From NCBI GenBank assembly GCA_030634675.1, contig DAOWAH010000109.1:1-6178 (forward strand): DNA of 6,178 nucleotides. The letters are read 5' to 3'. Under the pieces are notes generated by a model. It made no database searches. It was not told the DNA's origin and saw only the letters and a program-made list of their open reading frames with translations. Of the stretch, positions 1 through 5,657 are shown piece after piece. The DNA is from Fidelibacterota bacterium (GTDB lineage Bacteria; Marinisomatota; Marinisomatia; Marinisomatales; TCS56). Made by a program: the position numbers and the translations under genes. Numbering within the stretch: the first letter of the stretch is position 1; each line of letters opens with the position of its first letter.

Positions 1-283
1 TACTGACAGTTAATATCATAGTAGTTTCGTTGTAAGTGGAAGTGAGTGTGCTATCTTGAAATGTAGCCAATGAATCGGGCCCATTATTCATGCGCCATAA
101 TGCTTCATTTATTGCCGATTCTACCGCCCAATGATTTTTATAATCGTGGATTGCATCAATATTTTGCAGATGTGCTTGATCCGCCAAGCTGATGAAGATC
201 AAACCGGTCAGACTGAATACAACGAAATAGACCATGACTATTCCCAGAACCGAACCCTCTTCATGTTTTCTTTTATCAGGCAT
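1..283 (-). CDS. PilX/GspK-like minor prepilin, N-terminal part (cut by window edge)
   Basis: This frame was read directly from the sequence: it opens at ATG 281-283 and stays open to base 1, giving 94 residues. The product starts MPDKRKHEEG, a short charged leader ending in Gly. A hydrophobic segment of about 22 residues follows (SVLGIVMVYFVVFSLTGLIF), then a polar region. This is the layout of type IV pilin-like proteins. Position 5 after the predicted cleavage site is not Glu, unlike the three other prepilins here. Missing Glu5 is typical of the GspK/PilX group, which caps the tip of the minor pilin complex. The start lies 3 nt after the stop of the prepilin peptidase frame (TAG TCA ATG), which implies operon membership and possibly translational coupling. 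The PilX/GspK assignment rests on the N-terminus and position in the cluster; the C-terminal domain is outside the window. A generic N-methylated membrane protein is the alternative. Confidence 0.75.
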   Translation of the reverse strand, partial: MPDKRKHEEGSVLGIVMVYFVVFSLTGLIFISLADQAHLQNIDAIHDYKNHWAVESAINEALWRMNNGPDSLATFQDSTLTSTYNETTMILTVS

Positions 284-286
284 TGA

Positions 287-544
287 CTACGTTATCCAAT
301 TGTAATAGTGGGTTAAAATATTTTCACCAAACATGATCATTATTAAGGCTGAGATAGCTAAAATAAATGGGTAGTCAGGTAGGGCAGACTTGGGTTTTTG
401 TCTAAATATTTTAATATTAATCGAGCCCCATATCGCACCGATTAACCAGCTTAATAAGATACACAGGTAAATCAGGGGTAAGCCAAAGAACAATCCCAAT
501 ACGGCGCCAAATTTTATTTCTCTGAATTCTATCCTTTTTGAATT
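287..544 (-). pseudogene. C-terminal half of the prepilin peptidase, in frame beyond an internal TGA
   Basis: Reading on past the TGA at 545-547 in the same frame gives 85 further codons to a TAG at 287-289, with no frameshift. The stretch begins NSKRIEFREIKFGAVLGLFFGLP. This matches the region of A24 prepilin peptidases that normally reads like GFGDVKLxAxLGLFxGxP and carries the second catalytic Asp. Here GxGD is replaced by E-F-R-E (residues 187-190 of the joined frame), so Asp becomes Glu. Two or three hydrophobic segments follow (PLIYLCILLSWLIGAIWG and YPFILAISALIMIMF), as in the last membrane helices of PilD. Joined with the upstream half, the protein would have about 266 positions, a normal PilD length. 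No good independent start with a ribosome site is visible; the first candidate is a TTG at 497-499, after the catalytic region. It is either dead sequence or translated by readthrough. Confidence 0.6.
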
Positions 545-1087
545 TCAAGCGATTCTTATAAGCAAAATATAAGTTATCAGAATTGTTGTTCCAATATTCA
601 TGCTGCTAATCGCCTGCGGGAACTCGGTATGTTTGAAAGCCAGAATATAAATGGTAGACAACATGATCAAAAACAACAGTAGTGATTCCGAAAGGACTCT
701 TCTTTCGTACTCAATCACTATAATGGCTATCAGGCACATACCAAAAAGCATTTCCAGCAGGGCCGGGTAATTCCAGCCAAATTTCATGATGAATAATCCA
801 ACCCAAACGATCTCCGAGATTTCTATCAATATATTGCGCCTGGGAATATCAGCTCCGCAATAAGGGCATTTACCTTTTGCGATTAAATAACTGACAATCG
901 GAATCATATCTTTCCACTGCAGGGTGGCGGCACAGGTTTGACAGTAGGGACTCGGGGTAGTTAGCGGCTGGTTTTTGGCAATTCGATCGATAGCGTTGTT
1001 ACTTATAATCGCAAAAATAGCACCAATTGCTAGTATCCCAGCTAAACTCAGGAAAATTTCAATTACGGGGGATAAATGACTTAACAT
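545..1087 (-). CDS. pilD: Prepilin peptidase (PilD/GspO-like), truncated by in-frame TGA, active-site Asp replaced
   Basis: PilD-family proteins sit in the inner membrane, remove prepilin leaders after Gly and methylate the new N-terminus. Visible here are a first membrane segment (about residues 8-30) and a remnant of the family's GSFLNVxxxR motif (SNNAIDR). Next comes the cytoplasmic methylase/zinc region, with C49-x2-C52 and C74-x2-C77 and the well-kept text LQWKDMIPIVSYL. Further membrane segments follow. The first catalytic Asp, normally in an IDx...(I/L)PD context, is replaced by Glu126 (IEYERRVLSES). The frame stops at TGA 545-547 after 180 residues, where typical members run about 250-290; the missing part continues in frame to base 287. 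The ATG at 1087 overlaps the end of the PilW-like gene by 29 nt, with no clear Shine-Dalgarno sequence. Family assignment is firm; peptidase activity is doubtful. Confidence 0.85.
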   Translation of the reverse strand: MLSHLSPVIEIFLSLAGILAIGAIFAIISNNAIDRIAKNQPLTTPSPYCQTCAATLQWKDMIPIVSYLIAKGKCPYCGADIPRRNILIEISEIVWVGLFIMKFGWNYPALLEMLFGMCLIAIIVIEYERRVLSESLLLFLIMLSTIYILAFKHTEFPQAISSMNIGTTILITYILLIRIA

Positions 1088-1562
1088 ATCTGACTGTGTC
1101 GGTTTCTTGGTATAGATTCATTGCAATTTCAATATATTTATAGCCGGTGGCAGGGGATCTGGAAAAATTCAAACCGGCTATTGAAGCAGTCACCGGATGC
1201 AGTGTCGTTGTGTTTTTTTCCCAGACTAACTGGTTGTTGTCGGAAGTAATACGATATGAATTACTGTCAGCATCTATTGTTACCAGAATTGCACCGCTAT
1301 TTGAGGGCGTCTGGGCCTGTTCGGAACTTTCGTCCACGTAAATGAAGAGTGAATCGGAAAAAGATTTCAATAAGTGATGGTGAACCAATTTGTCCAGAAT
1401 CAGCATGTCACGTTGTGAATCTATACTGTGTTGTATTGCACGCGATTGTTTCTGGTTCATAAATAAAATCGTTGCAAAAGTAATTACAAGAATTGCATTA
1501 ATGGCCAAGACCGATGATAATTCCACAAAGGTGAATCCCTGTTCATTTTTTGAACTCTGCAC
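1059..1562 (-). CDS. PilW/GspJ-like minor prepilin
   Basis: The leader MQSSKNEQG is followed by FTFVELSSVLAINAILVITF. This gives a cleavage site after Gly, Phe at +1 and the Glu at +5 needed for pilin assembly. The mature protein has a hydrophobic N-terminal helix, an amphipathic stretch (MNQKQSRAIQHSIDSQRDML) and a mainly polar beta-rich C-terminal part. The order of PilV-like then PilW-like genes and the length of about 167 residues suit a PilW/GspJ minor pilin of the fibre tip. I chose GTG 1560-1562, which gives a 9-residue leader and a 2-nt gap after the upstream TAG, the same spacing as between pilA and pilV. An in-frame TTG at 1569-1571 would overlap the upstream stop and is less attractive. 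The stop is TGA at 1059-1061, inside the start of the peptidase gene. Prepilin status is clear; the exact subclass is inferred from context. Confidence 0.82.
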   Translation of the reverse strand: MQSSKNEQGFTFVELSSVLAINAILVITFATILFMNQKQSRAIQHSIDSQRDMLILDKLVHHHLLKSFSDSLFIYVDESSEQAQTPSNSGAILVTIDADSNSYRITSDNNQLVWEKNTTTLHPVTASIAGLNFSRSPATGYKYIEIAMNLYQETDTVRYVKSFIPRN

Positions 1563-1564
1563 TA

Positions 1565-1993
1565 CTACCAACTACGTTGCGGTGTGATATAAATGGCTGA
1601 GCTGTCGGTAAAATTTGTTGCCGAAAACCGAGCAATTTTCACAGTTATCTTTAAATAGTCTGGCAGAACCGTGTCGGCTGGCGTACTCCCATCCACTGGG
1701 TCATCAATATTTTCAATCACGGTTGTTCGATATGATTGTAAATCATCCCAGGCCAGCAGAGTCCCCGATTCTGCCAAACTATCTGTTAAGGAACTGTAAT
1801 CCAGTGCTAAAGCATATTCAAACCGGTTGGTGATTGTCTGCCACGCTTTTAGCGAGTGAGCCGTAGCGGCTATAGCACTCCGGCTCACTTGGATATACTG
1901 CACGCTGCCGAGGAAAATTACCATTAGCAGGACCATCGCAATGGCTGTTTCCACAAATGTAAATCCAGCGTTAACTTTATCAAACCGGCTCAT
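1565..1993 (-). CDS. PilV/GspI-like minor prepilin
   Basis: The 142-residue product starts MSRFDKVNAG, with cleavage predicted before FTFVETAIAMVLLMVIFLGS, so Phe+1 and Glu+5 are both present. After the helix it has a stretch reading SLKAWQTITNRFEYALALDYSSL, then TVIENIDDPVDG and PDYLKITVKI. The last two resemble the VxDDxxDG...DYKxxTVxV pattern often seen in PilV-type minor pilins. These proteins join an inner-membrane tip complex that starts pilus or pseudopilus growth. The ATG at 1991-1993 lies 2 nt after the pilA stop, so it is co-transcribed and probably translationally coupled. The stop is TAG at 1565-1567. The gene contains a 9-bp perfect inverted repeat (1855-1889). GspI of a type II secretion system is the alternative identity; the pilA-like neighbour favours T4P. 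Confidence 0.85.
   Translation of the reverse strand: MSRFDKVNAGFTFVETAIAMVLLMVIFLGSVQYIQVSRSAIAATAHSLKAWQTITNRFEYALALDYSSLTDSLAESGTLLAWDDLQSYRTTVIENIDDPVDGSTPADTVLPDYLKITVKIARFSATNFTDSSAIYITPQRSW
1855..1889 (-). repeat. Inverted repeat (hairpin) inside the PilV-like gene
   Basis: The arms AGTGAGCCG (1855-1863) and CGGCTCACT (1881-1889) are exact reverse complements, separated by 17 bases. In the minus-strand mRNA they would form a 9-bp stem, about 105-140 nt after the pilA stop codon. No U-tract follows, so it is not a standard intrinsic terminator. The loop also contains the 8-base palindrome GCTATAGC. It may be a chance result of coding sequence or an mRNA structure that protects or limits the pilA message. 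Confidence 0.5.
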
Positions 1994-1995
1994 GT

Positions 1996-2415
1996 TTAGT
2001 CATTGCCACCTGTAAATGCTCCGGCCTCATCCAAAGTCCTATCAGCATCAATTACACCATTATTAGCGCAGGTCAGGGTAAAGGTTGTTGCTGATTCCCA
2101 CAGGTAAGTATAGTTAGCGGCAACAAAATACTTGCCATCCAGATTAGCGGCTGCCATTCCCAATGGAACAACAAGGGTAACCGCATCAGCAGTTGCTGCT
2201 ACAAGATTAGGTGGATAGGTATCGTTTTCTGCATATTCCACCCGCAATTGAGTGCGGATCATACCCATGGTGGCATCGCATTCGGCTTGCTTGGCCTTTT
2301 TCACGTTCCCGGTGTAGATAGGAACCCCAACGGCAGCTAAGATGCCGATGATCACAATAACGATCATCAACTCGATCAATGAGAAACCGCCTTTTGTATT
2401 TCTGAACTTATTCAT
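1996..2415 (-). CDS. pilA: Type IV major pilin candidate (PilA)
   Basis: This is the fibre subunit. The 139-residue prepilin has a 10-residue leader, MNKFRNTKGG, then FSLIELMIVIVIIGILAAVG, with Phe+1, Glu+5 and the usual Pro at mature position 22 (VPIY). The mature form is 129 residues. Cys46 and Cys116 could form a disulfide closing the C-terminal region. The globular part contains YAENDTYPPNL, a Y-x-YP-like pattern also found in GspG major pseudopilins, so a pseudopilin role cannot be fully excluded. The start ATG has the best ribosome site in the window (AGGAGA at 2421-2426, 5 nt spacer), as expected for an abundant protein. It follows pilC by 59 nt and precedes the PilV-like gene by 2 nt without a terminator. 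Its leader is the most canonical of the four prepilins, which is why I call it the major subunit. Confidence 0.9.
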   Translation of the reverse strand: MNKFRNTKGGFSLIELMIVIVIIGILAAVGVPIYTGNVKKAKQAECDATMGMIRTQLRVEYAENDTYPPNLVAATADAVTLVVPLGMAAANLDGKYFVAANYTYLWESATTFTLTCANNGVIDADRTLDEAGAFTGGND

Positions 2416-2474
2416 TATTGTCTCCTTTTTTTGTAACCATGTGAATTGTATTCATTGTGTTATTGTCAGGTAAA
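2416..2474 (-). promoter_or_regulatory. pilC-pilA gap with strong ribosome site and possible weak promoter
   Basis: This 59-nt gap is the only real spacing inside the cluster. It ends in AAAAAAAGGAGACAATA before the pilA ATG, a strong Shine-Dalgarno with good spacing. A TACAAT hexamer on the minus strand resembles a sigma-70 -10 box, but no good -35 lies 16-18 nt upstream, so an internal promoter is only a guess. No hairpin terminator is visible. Confidence 0.35.
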
Positions 2475-3707
2475 TCAATGGATTGCCCCGGACATTTTAA
2501 AAATTGGTAAATAAAGACCCAGTACCAGTATAGTGGCAACAACACCCAGAAAGGCCATTATTGCCGGTTCGAGTACATTTGATAAATTTTCTACTTTAGT
2601 GGAAAATTCCTGGTCATTGAATTCGGCTACCTTGTCCAGCATTAAGTTAAGCGAACCGGATTTTTCACCAACGGAAATCATACTGGATTCCAAGAGAGGA
2701 AAAATCTCCGGGTATTGGGAGAGTTGACTGCCGAAACTATCACCCTCTGCTATTCTATCGCACATGATACCAACGATTTTATCGATATAGGTGTTATCAG
2801 CAGTCTGTGCGGCAATTCTCAAGCCTTCAATTAATCCAACCCCACTTTTCATCAGGATACTCAGGGTAATTGTAAAACGGATCAGGGTCGATCTTTGGAA
2901 AAAATTACCAGCGACTGGAATGTCAAACAAATGCCGGTCTAAAAACAAGCGGCCTTTTTCAGTCTTGCTATAGGTCTTATAACCGATAATCGCCAGAATA
3001 CTTATAACCACAATTAACAGTATATTGTTTTTTATTAAATTGCTGGAGGCCAGAATTACTTGCGTAGGAACAGGGAGAGTTGCCCCAAAGTCGGCAAATA
3101 TATCTTCAAAGATGGGTAATAATCCGAAAACTATCCCAGTAAGGATAAGCAGGAAGAATCCCCCTACAAATTTCGGATAACTAGTGGCGGATTTAATTTT
3201 CTTCTTGGTATCCGCTTCCTTTTCTATGAATCCAGCAATATGGTCAATAATTTTGTCCAGGCCACCCCCAACTTCAGCCGCTCTGATCATCGAGGTTATC
3301 ATTTTAGAAAAGATATTTTTATGTTCTTTCAGCGCGGCACTGAAGGGAACTCCCGACTGAACCAATTTGGTTATATCTGACAGTGCTTCTGCAAATAGTT
3401 TATCATGCAAACGCGACTGTAGCTTGAGGATTTCCAATGCGTCGATCAATTGTATGCCGGCATTTAACATGGTAGCCAATTGACGAAAAAACCTGATCAA
3501 GGATTCGGGTTTCACCTTAGGGGGCGTCAGATTGATTTCAGTAAATTTCTTTTTTGTACTGGTTTTTACTTTTATTTGCGATAATTCAAGGATTCTCAAT
3601 CCCATCTTCTTCACATCACGTTTGGCGTCTTCTAATACCAGCCCGGCAACTGTTCCTTCAGTTCGTTTTCCACGGGAATCAATAGCAATATATTTGAATG
3701 TATTCAT
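2475..3707 (-). CDS. pilC: Type IV pilus inner-membrane platform protein PilC (GspF family)
   Basis: PilC is the polytopic platform that couples the cytoplasmic ATPase to pilin polymerisation. The 410-residue protein has a short N-terminal FKYIAIDSRGKRTEGTV segment typical of the family and two GspF domains, about residues 72-195 and 274-396. Both carry the expected helical-bundle text: FFRQLATMLNAGIQLIDAL and AAEVGGGLDKI in the first, FTITLSILMKSGVGLIEGL and SVGEKSGSL in the second. Membrane segments lie near 180-200, 226-244 and 378-400; GATLPVPTQ follows the first one. The C-terminus LYLPIFKMSGAIH matches the usual family ending, and the gene ends with TGA, so that codon is a true stop here. 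Its ATG shares one base with the pilB stop (TAATG), a classic coupled arrangement. Length is normal and no lesion is seen. GspF of a type II system is the only serious alternative. Confidence 0.96.
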   Translation of the reverse strand: MNTFKYIAIDSRGKRTEGTVAGLVLEDAKRDVKKMGLRILELSQIKVKTSTKKKFTEINLTPPKVKPESLIRFFRQLATMLNAGIQLIDALEILKLQSRLHDKLFAEALSDITKLVQSGVPFSAALKEHKNIFSKMITSMIRAAEVGGGLDKIIDHIAGFIEKEADTKKKIKSATSYPKFVGGFFLLILTGIVFGLLPIFEDIFADFGATLPVPTQVILASSNLIKNNILLIVVISILAIIGYKTYSKTEKGRLFLDRHLFDIPVAGNFFQRSTLIRFTITLSILMKSGVGLIEGLRIAAQTADNTYIDKIVGIMCDRIAEGDSFGSQLSQYPEIFPLLESSMISVGEKSGSLNLMLDKVAEFNDQEFSTKVENLSNVLEPAIMAFLGVVATILVLGLYLPIFKMSGAIH

Positions 3708-5326
3708 TAATTGACCCGTAAAACTTCATCTAAAGATGTGATTCCCCGGGCTGCTTTTTGTAGTCCGCTATTCAGCAGTGATACCATCCCGGACTTCTCA
3801 GCTACTTCACGCATTTCTTTTTCAGTACCATTTGTTACTATTAATTCTTTTAGTTCTTCAGTTATAAATAAAAATTCGTGGATTGCACCCCGACCCCAAT
3901 ATCCACTACCGGAGCATTGTTTGCAGCCTTCACCGATATAATATTCATTGTCTGATAATTCGAACCCCATTCGAGCGAAATTGTTTGTCAAACTCATGCT
4001 GGGTTTAAATGAAGTTTTGCAGTTCAAACAAAGTCTTCTTACCAGACGCTGTGATACAATCAATGAGACCGAAGAGGTAATTAAATACCTGTCCACACCC
4101 ATATTAACTAACCGAGTAATCGTCGAAATGGCATCATTGGTGTGCAATGTACTGAGGACCAGGTGTCCTGTAAGAGCAGCCTTAACACCAATTTCAGCAG
4201 TCTCAAGATCACGCATTTCTCCTACCATAATTATATCGGGGTCTTGCCGTAAGAACGATCTTAAGGTCGAAGCAAAAGTTAATCCCACTTTGGGTTTCAT
4301 CTGGATCTGGGTGATCCCCGGCAGGCGATATTCAACCGGATCCTCCGCCGTTACAATATTTAAGCTCGGTGAATTCACATAATTCAGTATGGAATAAAGG
4401 GTGGTGGTCTTTCCACTTCCGGTTGGACCCGTAACCAGTATCATACCATGGGCGGCTTTCGCAATTTCTTTCAAAAGGTTTAACTGATCCGGCTTAATAC
4501 CAAGGTCATTAATATTGAGTGATGTACTACCTTTATCCAATATCCGCATCACAATTTTTTCGCCATAAATACCAGGAACGGTTGACACTCTTACATCTAC
4601 GCTACGTCCCATAATTTTAAATTTTATTCGGCCATCCTGCGGTACTCGTTGCTCAGCAATGTCCATACTGCTCAGTATTTTTATACGGGCTACAACACCA
4701 CCCTGCAACTTCTTAGATGCCGCTTGTAATTCCTTTAAAATACCATCGATCCGGAGTCGAATACGAAGCTCTGTCTCTTGCGGTTCTATGTGAATATCGC
4801 TAGCTCGTTCCTGTATGGCTTGAACTAAAAGCGAATTCACAAACACTACTGCCGGAGCATCAGAAGCTTCTGATCGAAGAATATCTATGCTGATTTCGGG
4901 GGTCTCTAATTCCTCTGAATCATCATCTACTTCGATCAGTTCTTGGAGTGTTTCTTCAAAACTGGTGTCATTTTTAAAAATACGGCCAAGTGCAAAGCCA
5001 ATATCTTCATCAGAACATTTTAGCGCTTTTACAGAATATCCGGTTTTGGCACTGACAATTTGTTGGGCAACCATATCAAATGGATCAGCCATGGCCAACT
5101 TTAATTGACCATCGGCAGTTGCCTCTAAAGGAACTACGCGGTGATACTCACATAATTCCTCAGTCATTTTTAATGCTATGGAATTATCAAAGGAATAAAA
5201 GGTTTTTAAATCTACAAATTCAATACCAAGCTGCTTATAAAGTACCGCTTTACTGGGATATTGTGAGCTTGGTACTTCCACTAAAGCAGTATTTTCTGGG
5301 GTAGGAGATGAAATTTCTTTTGCCAT
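3707..5326 (-). CDS. pilB: Type IV pilus assembly ATPase PilB (GspE/MshE family)
   Basis: PilB is the hexameric cytoplasmic ATPase that powers pilus extension through PilC. Residue numbers here count from a GTG at 5339-5341. A T2SSE N-terminal domain occupies about 33-125 (LGIEFVDL, HRVVPLEAT, LAMADPFD), followed by an acidic linker (VDDDSEELE). The N2 domain begins with SDIHIEP (181-187). Walker A is GPTGSGKT (305-312), the Asp box AEDPVEY (332-338), Walker B DPDIIMVGEMRD (367-378) and the His box GHLVLSTLHTND (392-403). Four cysteines form the metal site typical of PilB/GspE: 438, 441, 473 and 476. All key residues are present. I prefer ATG 5324-5326 (539 residues); the GTG five codons upstream is possible, and neither has a clear Shine-Dalgarno. 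The N-terminal region is short compared with relatives that carry an extra MshEN module. PilT-type retraction ATPases lack this N-terminal domain. Confidence 0.96.
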   Translation of the reverse strand: MAKEISSPTPENTALVEVPSSQYPSKAVLYKQLGIEFVDLKTFYSFDNSIALKMTEELCEYHRVVPLEATADGQLKLAMADPFDMVAQQIVSAKTGYSVKALKCSDEDIGFALGRIFKNDTSFEETLQELIEVDDDSEELETPEISIDILRSEASDAPAVVFVNSLLVQAIQERASDIHIEPQETELRIRLRIDGILKELQAASKKLQGGVVARIKILSSMDIAEQRVPQDGRIKFKIMGRSVDVRVSTVPGIYGEKIVMRILDKGSTSLNINDLGIKPDQLNLLKEIAKAAHGMILVTGPTGSGKTTTLYSILNYVNSPSLNIVTAEDPVEYRLPGITQIQMKPKVGLTFASTLRSFLRQDPDIIMVGEMRDLETAEIGVKAALTGHLVLSTLHTNDAISTITRLVNMGVDRYLITSSVSLIVSQRLVRRLCLNCKTSFKPSMSLTNNFARMGFELSDNEYYIGEGCKQCSGSGYWGRGAIHEFLFITEELKELIVTNGTEKEMREVAEKSGMVSLLNSGLQKAARGITSLDEVLRVN

Positions 5327-5340
5327 CGCGCTATTAGGCA

Positions 5341-5356
5341 CTCAAAGATTGTACCA
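5341..5356 (-). promoter_or_regulatory. Possible sigma-54 promoter in front of pilB
   Basis: The minus strand reads TGGTAC-AATCT-TTGAG. This has the spacing of the sigma-54 consensus TGGCAC-N5-TTGCW and keeps the -24 GG, but the -12 GC is GA, a substitution at an important position. Transcription would begin only a few bases before ATG 5324-5326, and the upstream GTG would then fall inside the -12 element. The upstream gene encodes a sigma-54 activator, which makes the match more interesting than its sequence alone. One mismatch in a short motif is weak evidence. Confidence 0.3.
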
Positions 5357-5380
5357 GCTTAATTTAGAAATTTTTATGCT

Positions 5381-5401
5381 ACTGTTTTATATTGTCTTAT
5401 A
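5381..5401. repeat. Imperfect direct repeat, copy 1 (pilB upstream region)
   Basis: On the plus strand it reads ACTGTT-TTA-TATTGTCTTATA. It matches copy 2 at 5451-5470 at about 16 of 21 aligned positions with one gap, in the same orientation, with starts 70 bases apart. It lies 25-45 bases upstream of the sigma-54-like element. It could be a regulator-binding site; AT-rich chance similarity is the alternative. Confidence 0.3.
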
Positions 5402-5450
5402 GTGCTGTTATTATTTCTCAATTACAGGAGGTCGTGATTAAATCAGTGAA

Positions 5451-5470
5451 ACTGTTAGTATTATCTTACA
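5451..5470. repeat. Imperfect direct repeat, copy 2 (pilB upstream region)
   Basis: On the plus strand it reads ACTGTTAGTATTATCTTACA, sharing ACTGTT, TATT and TCTTA blocks with copy 1 at 5381-5401. A small inverted repeat CAGT-GAA-ACTG (5444-5454) overlaps its left end. It lies 95-115 bases upstream of the sigma-54-like element, a distance where enhancer-type sites for NtrC-family activators are common. Confidence 0.3.
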
Positions 5471-5657
5471 CTTTAAGTAATCAAGGGGCTAAGCAAGTGT
5501 TAGATAAATATGACTATTGATATTTGTTTTATTTGGTCAGGTATGAGATTGAGGTGTATATAATTAAAAAATATAAATATAGGATGATGAATTGAGATTA
5601 AGCTAGTGTAACAATATTCTTACTAATGAGTGAATTTTAATAATTATGCTGCTCGTA

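Larger units (their letters stand above)
5342..5657. other. AT-rich intergenic region between the regulator and pilB
   Basis: These 316 bases hold no convincing gene. They contain the sigma-54-like element next to pilB, two imperfect direct repeats (5381-5401 and 5451-5470) and a very AT-rich tract near 5558-5581. A loose IHF-like match lies at 5479-5491 (AATCAAGGGGCTA, one mismatch to WATCAANNNNTTR). On the plus strand AGGAGG (5426-5431) precedes a 28-codon frame (5434-5520), which I do not accept as a gene. The long gap contrasts with the packed operon downstream and suits a regulated promoter region. Confidence 0.5.

Noticed and set aside
545..547. TGA read as a sense codon through an altered genetic code
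   Set aside because: pilC, the PilW-like gene and the regulator all end at TGA exactly where their families normally end, and TGG is used for Trp throughout.
500..547. TGA as selenocysteine with a downstream SECIS element
   Set aside because: The position is not a known selenocysteine site in this family, and I see no convincing stem-loop just after the TGA; only a short GAATTC repeat (524-529 and 540-545) occurs.
1147..1833. Short plus-strand frames opposite the minor pilin genes
   Set aside because: They are antisense to genes with clear prepilin leaders and show no domain or ribosome site of their own.
3948..4382. 144-codon plus-strand open frame opposite pilB
   Set aside because: It lies wholly antisense to conserved ATPase sequence, has no recognisable domain, and is a shadow of pilB codon use.
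5434..5520. Plus-strand 28-codon frame after a perfect AGGAGG (5426-5431)
   Set aside because: GTG is only 2 nt from the AGGAGG and the next GTG is 14 nt away, both poor spacings; the peptide resembles nothing I know and no promoter is evident.
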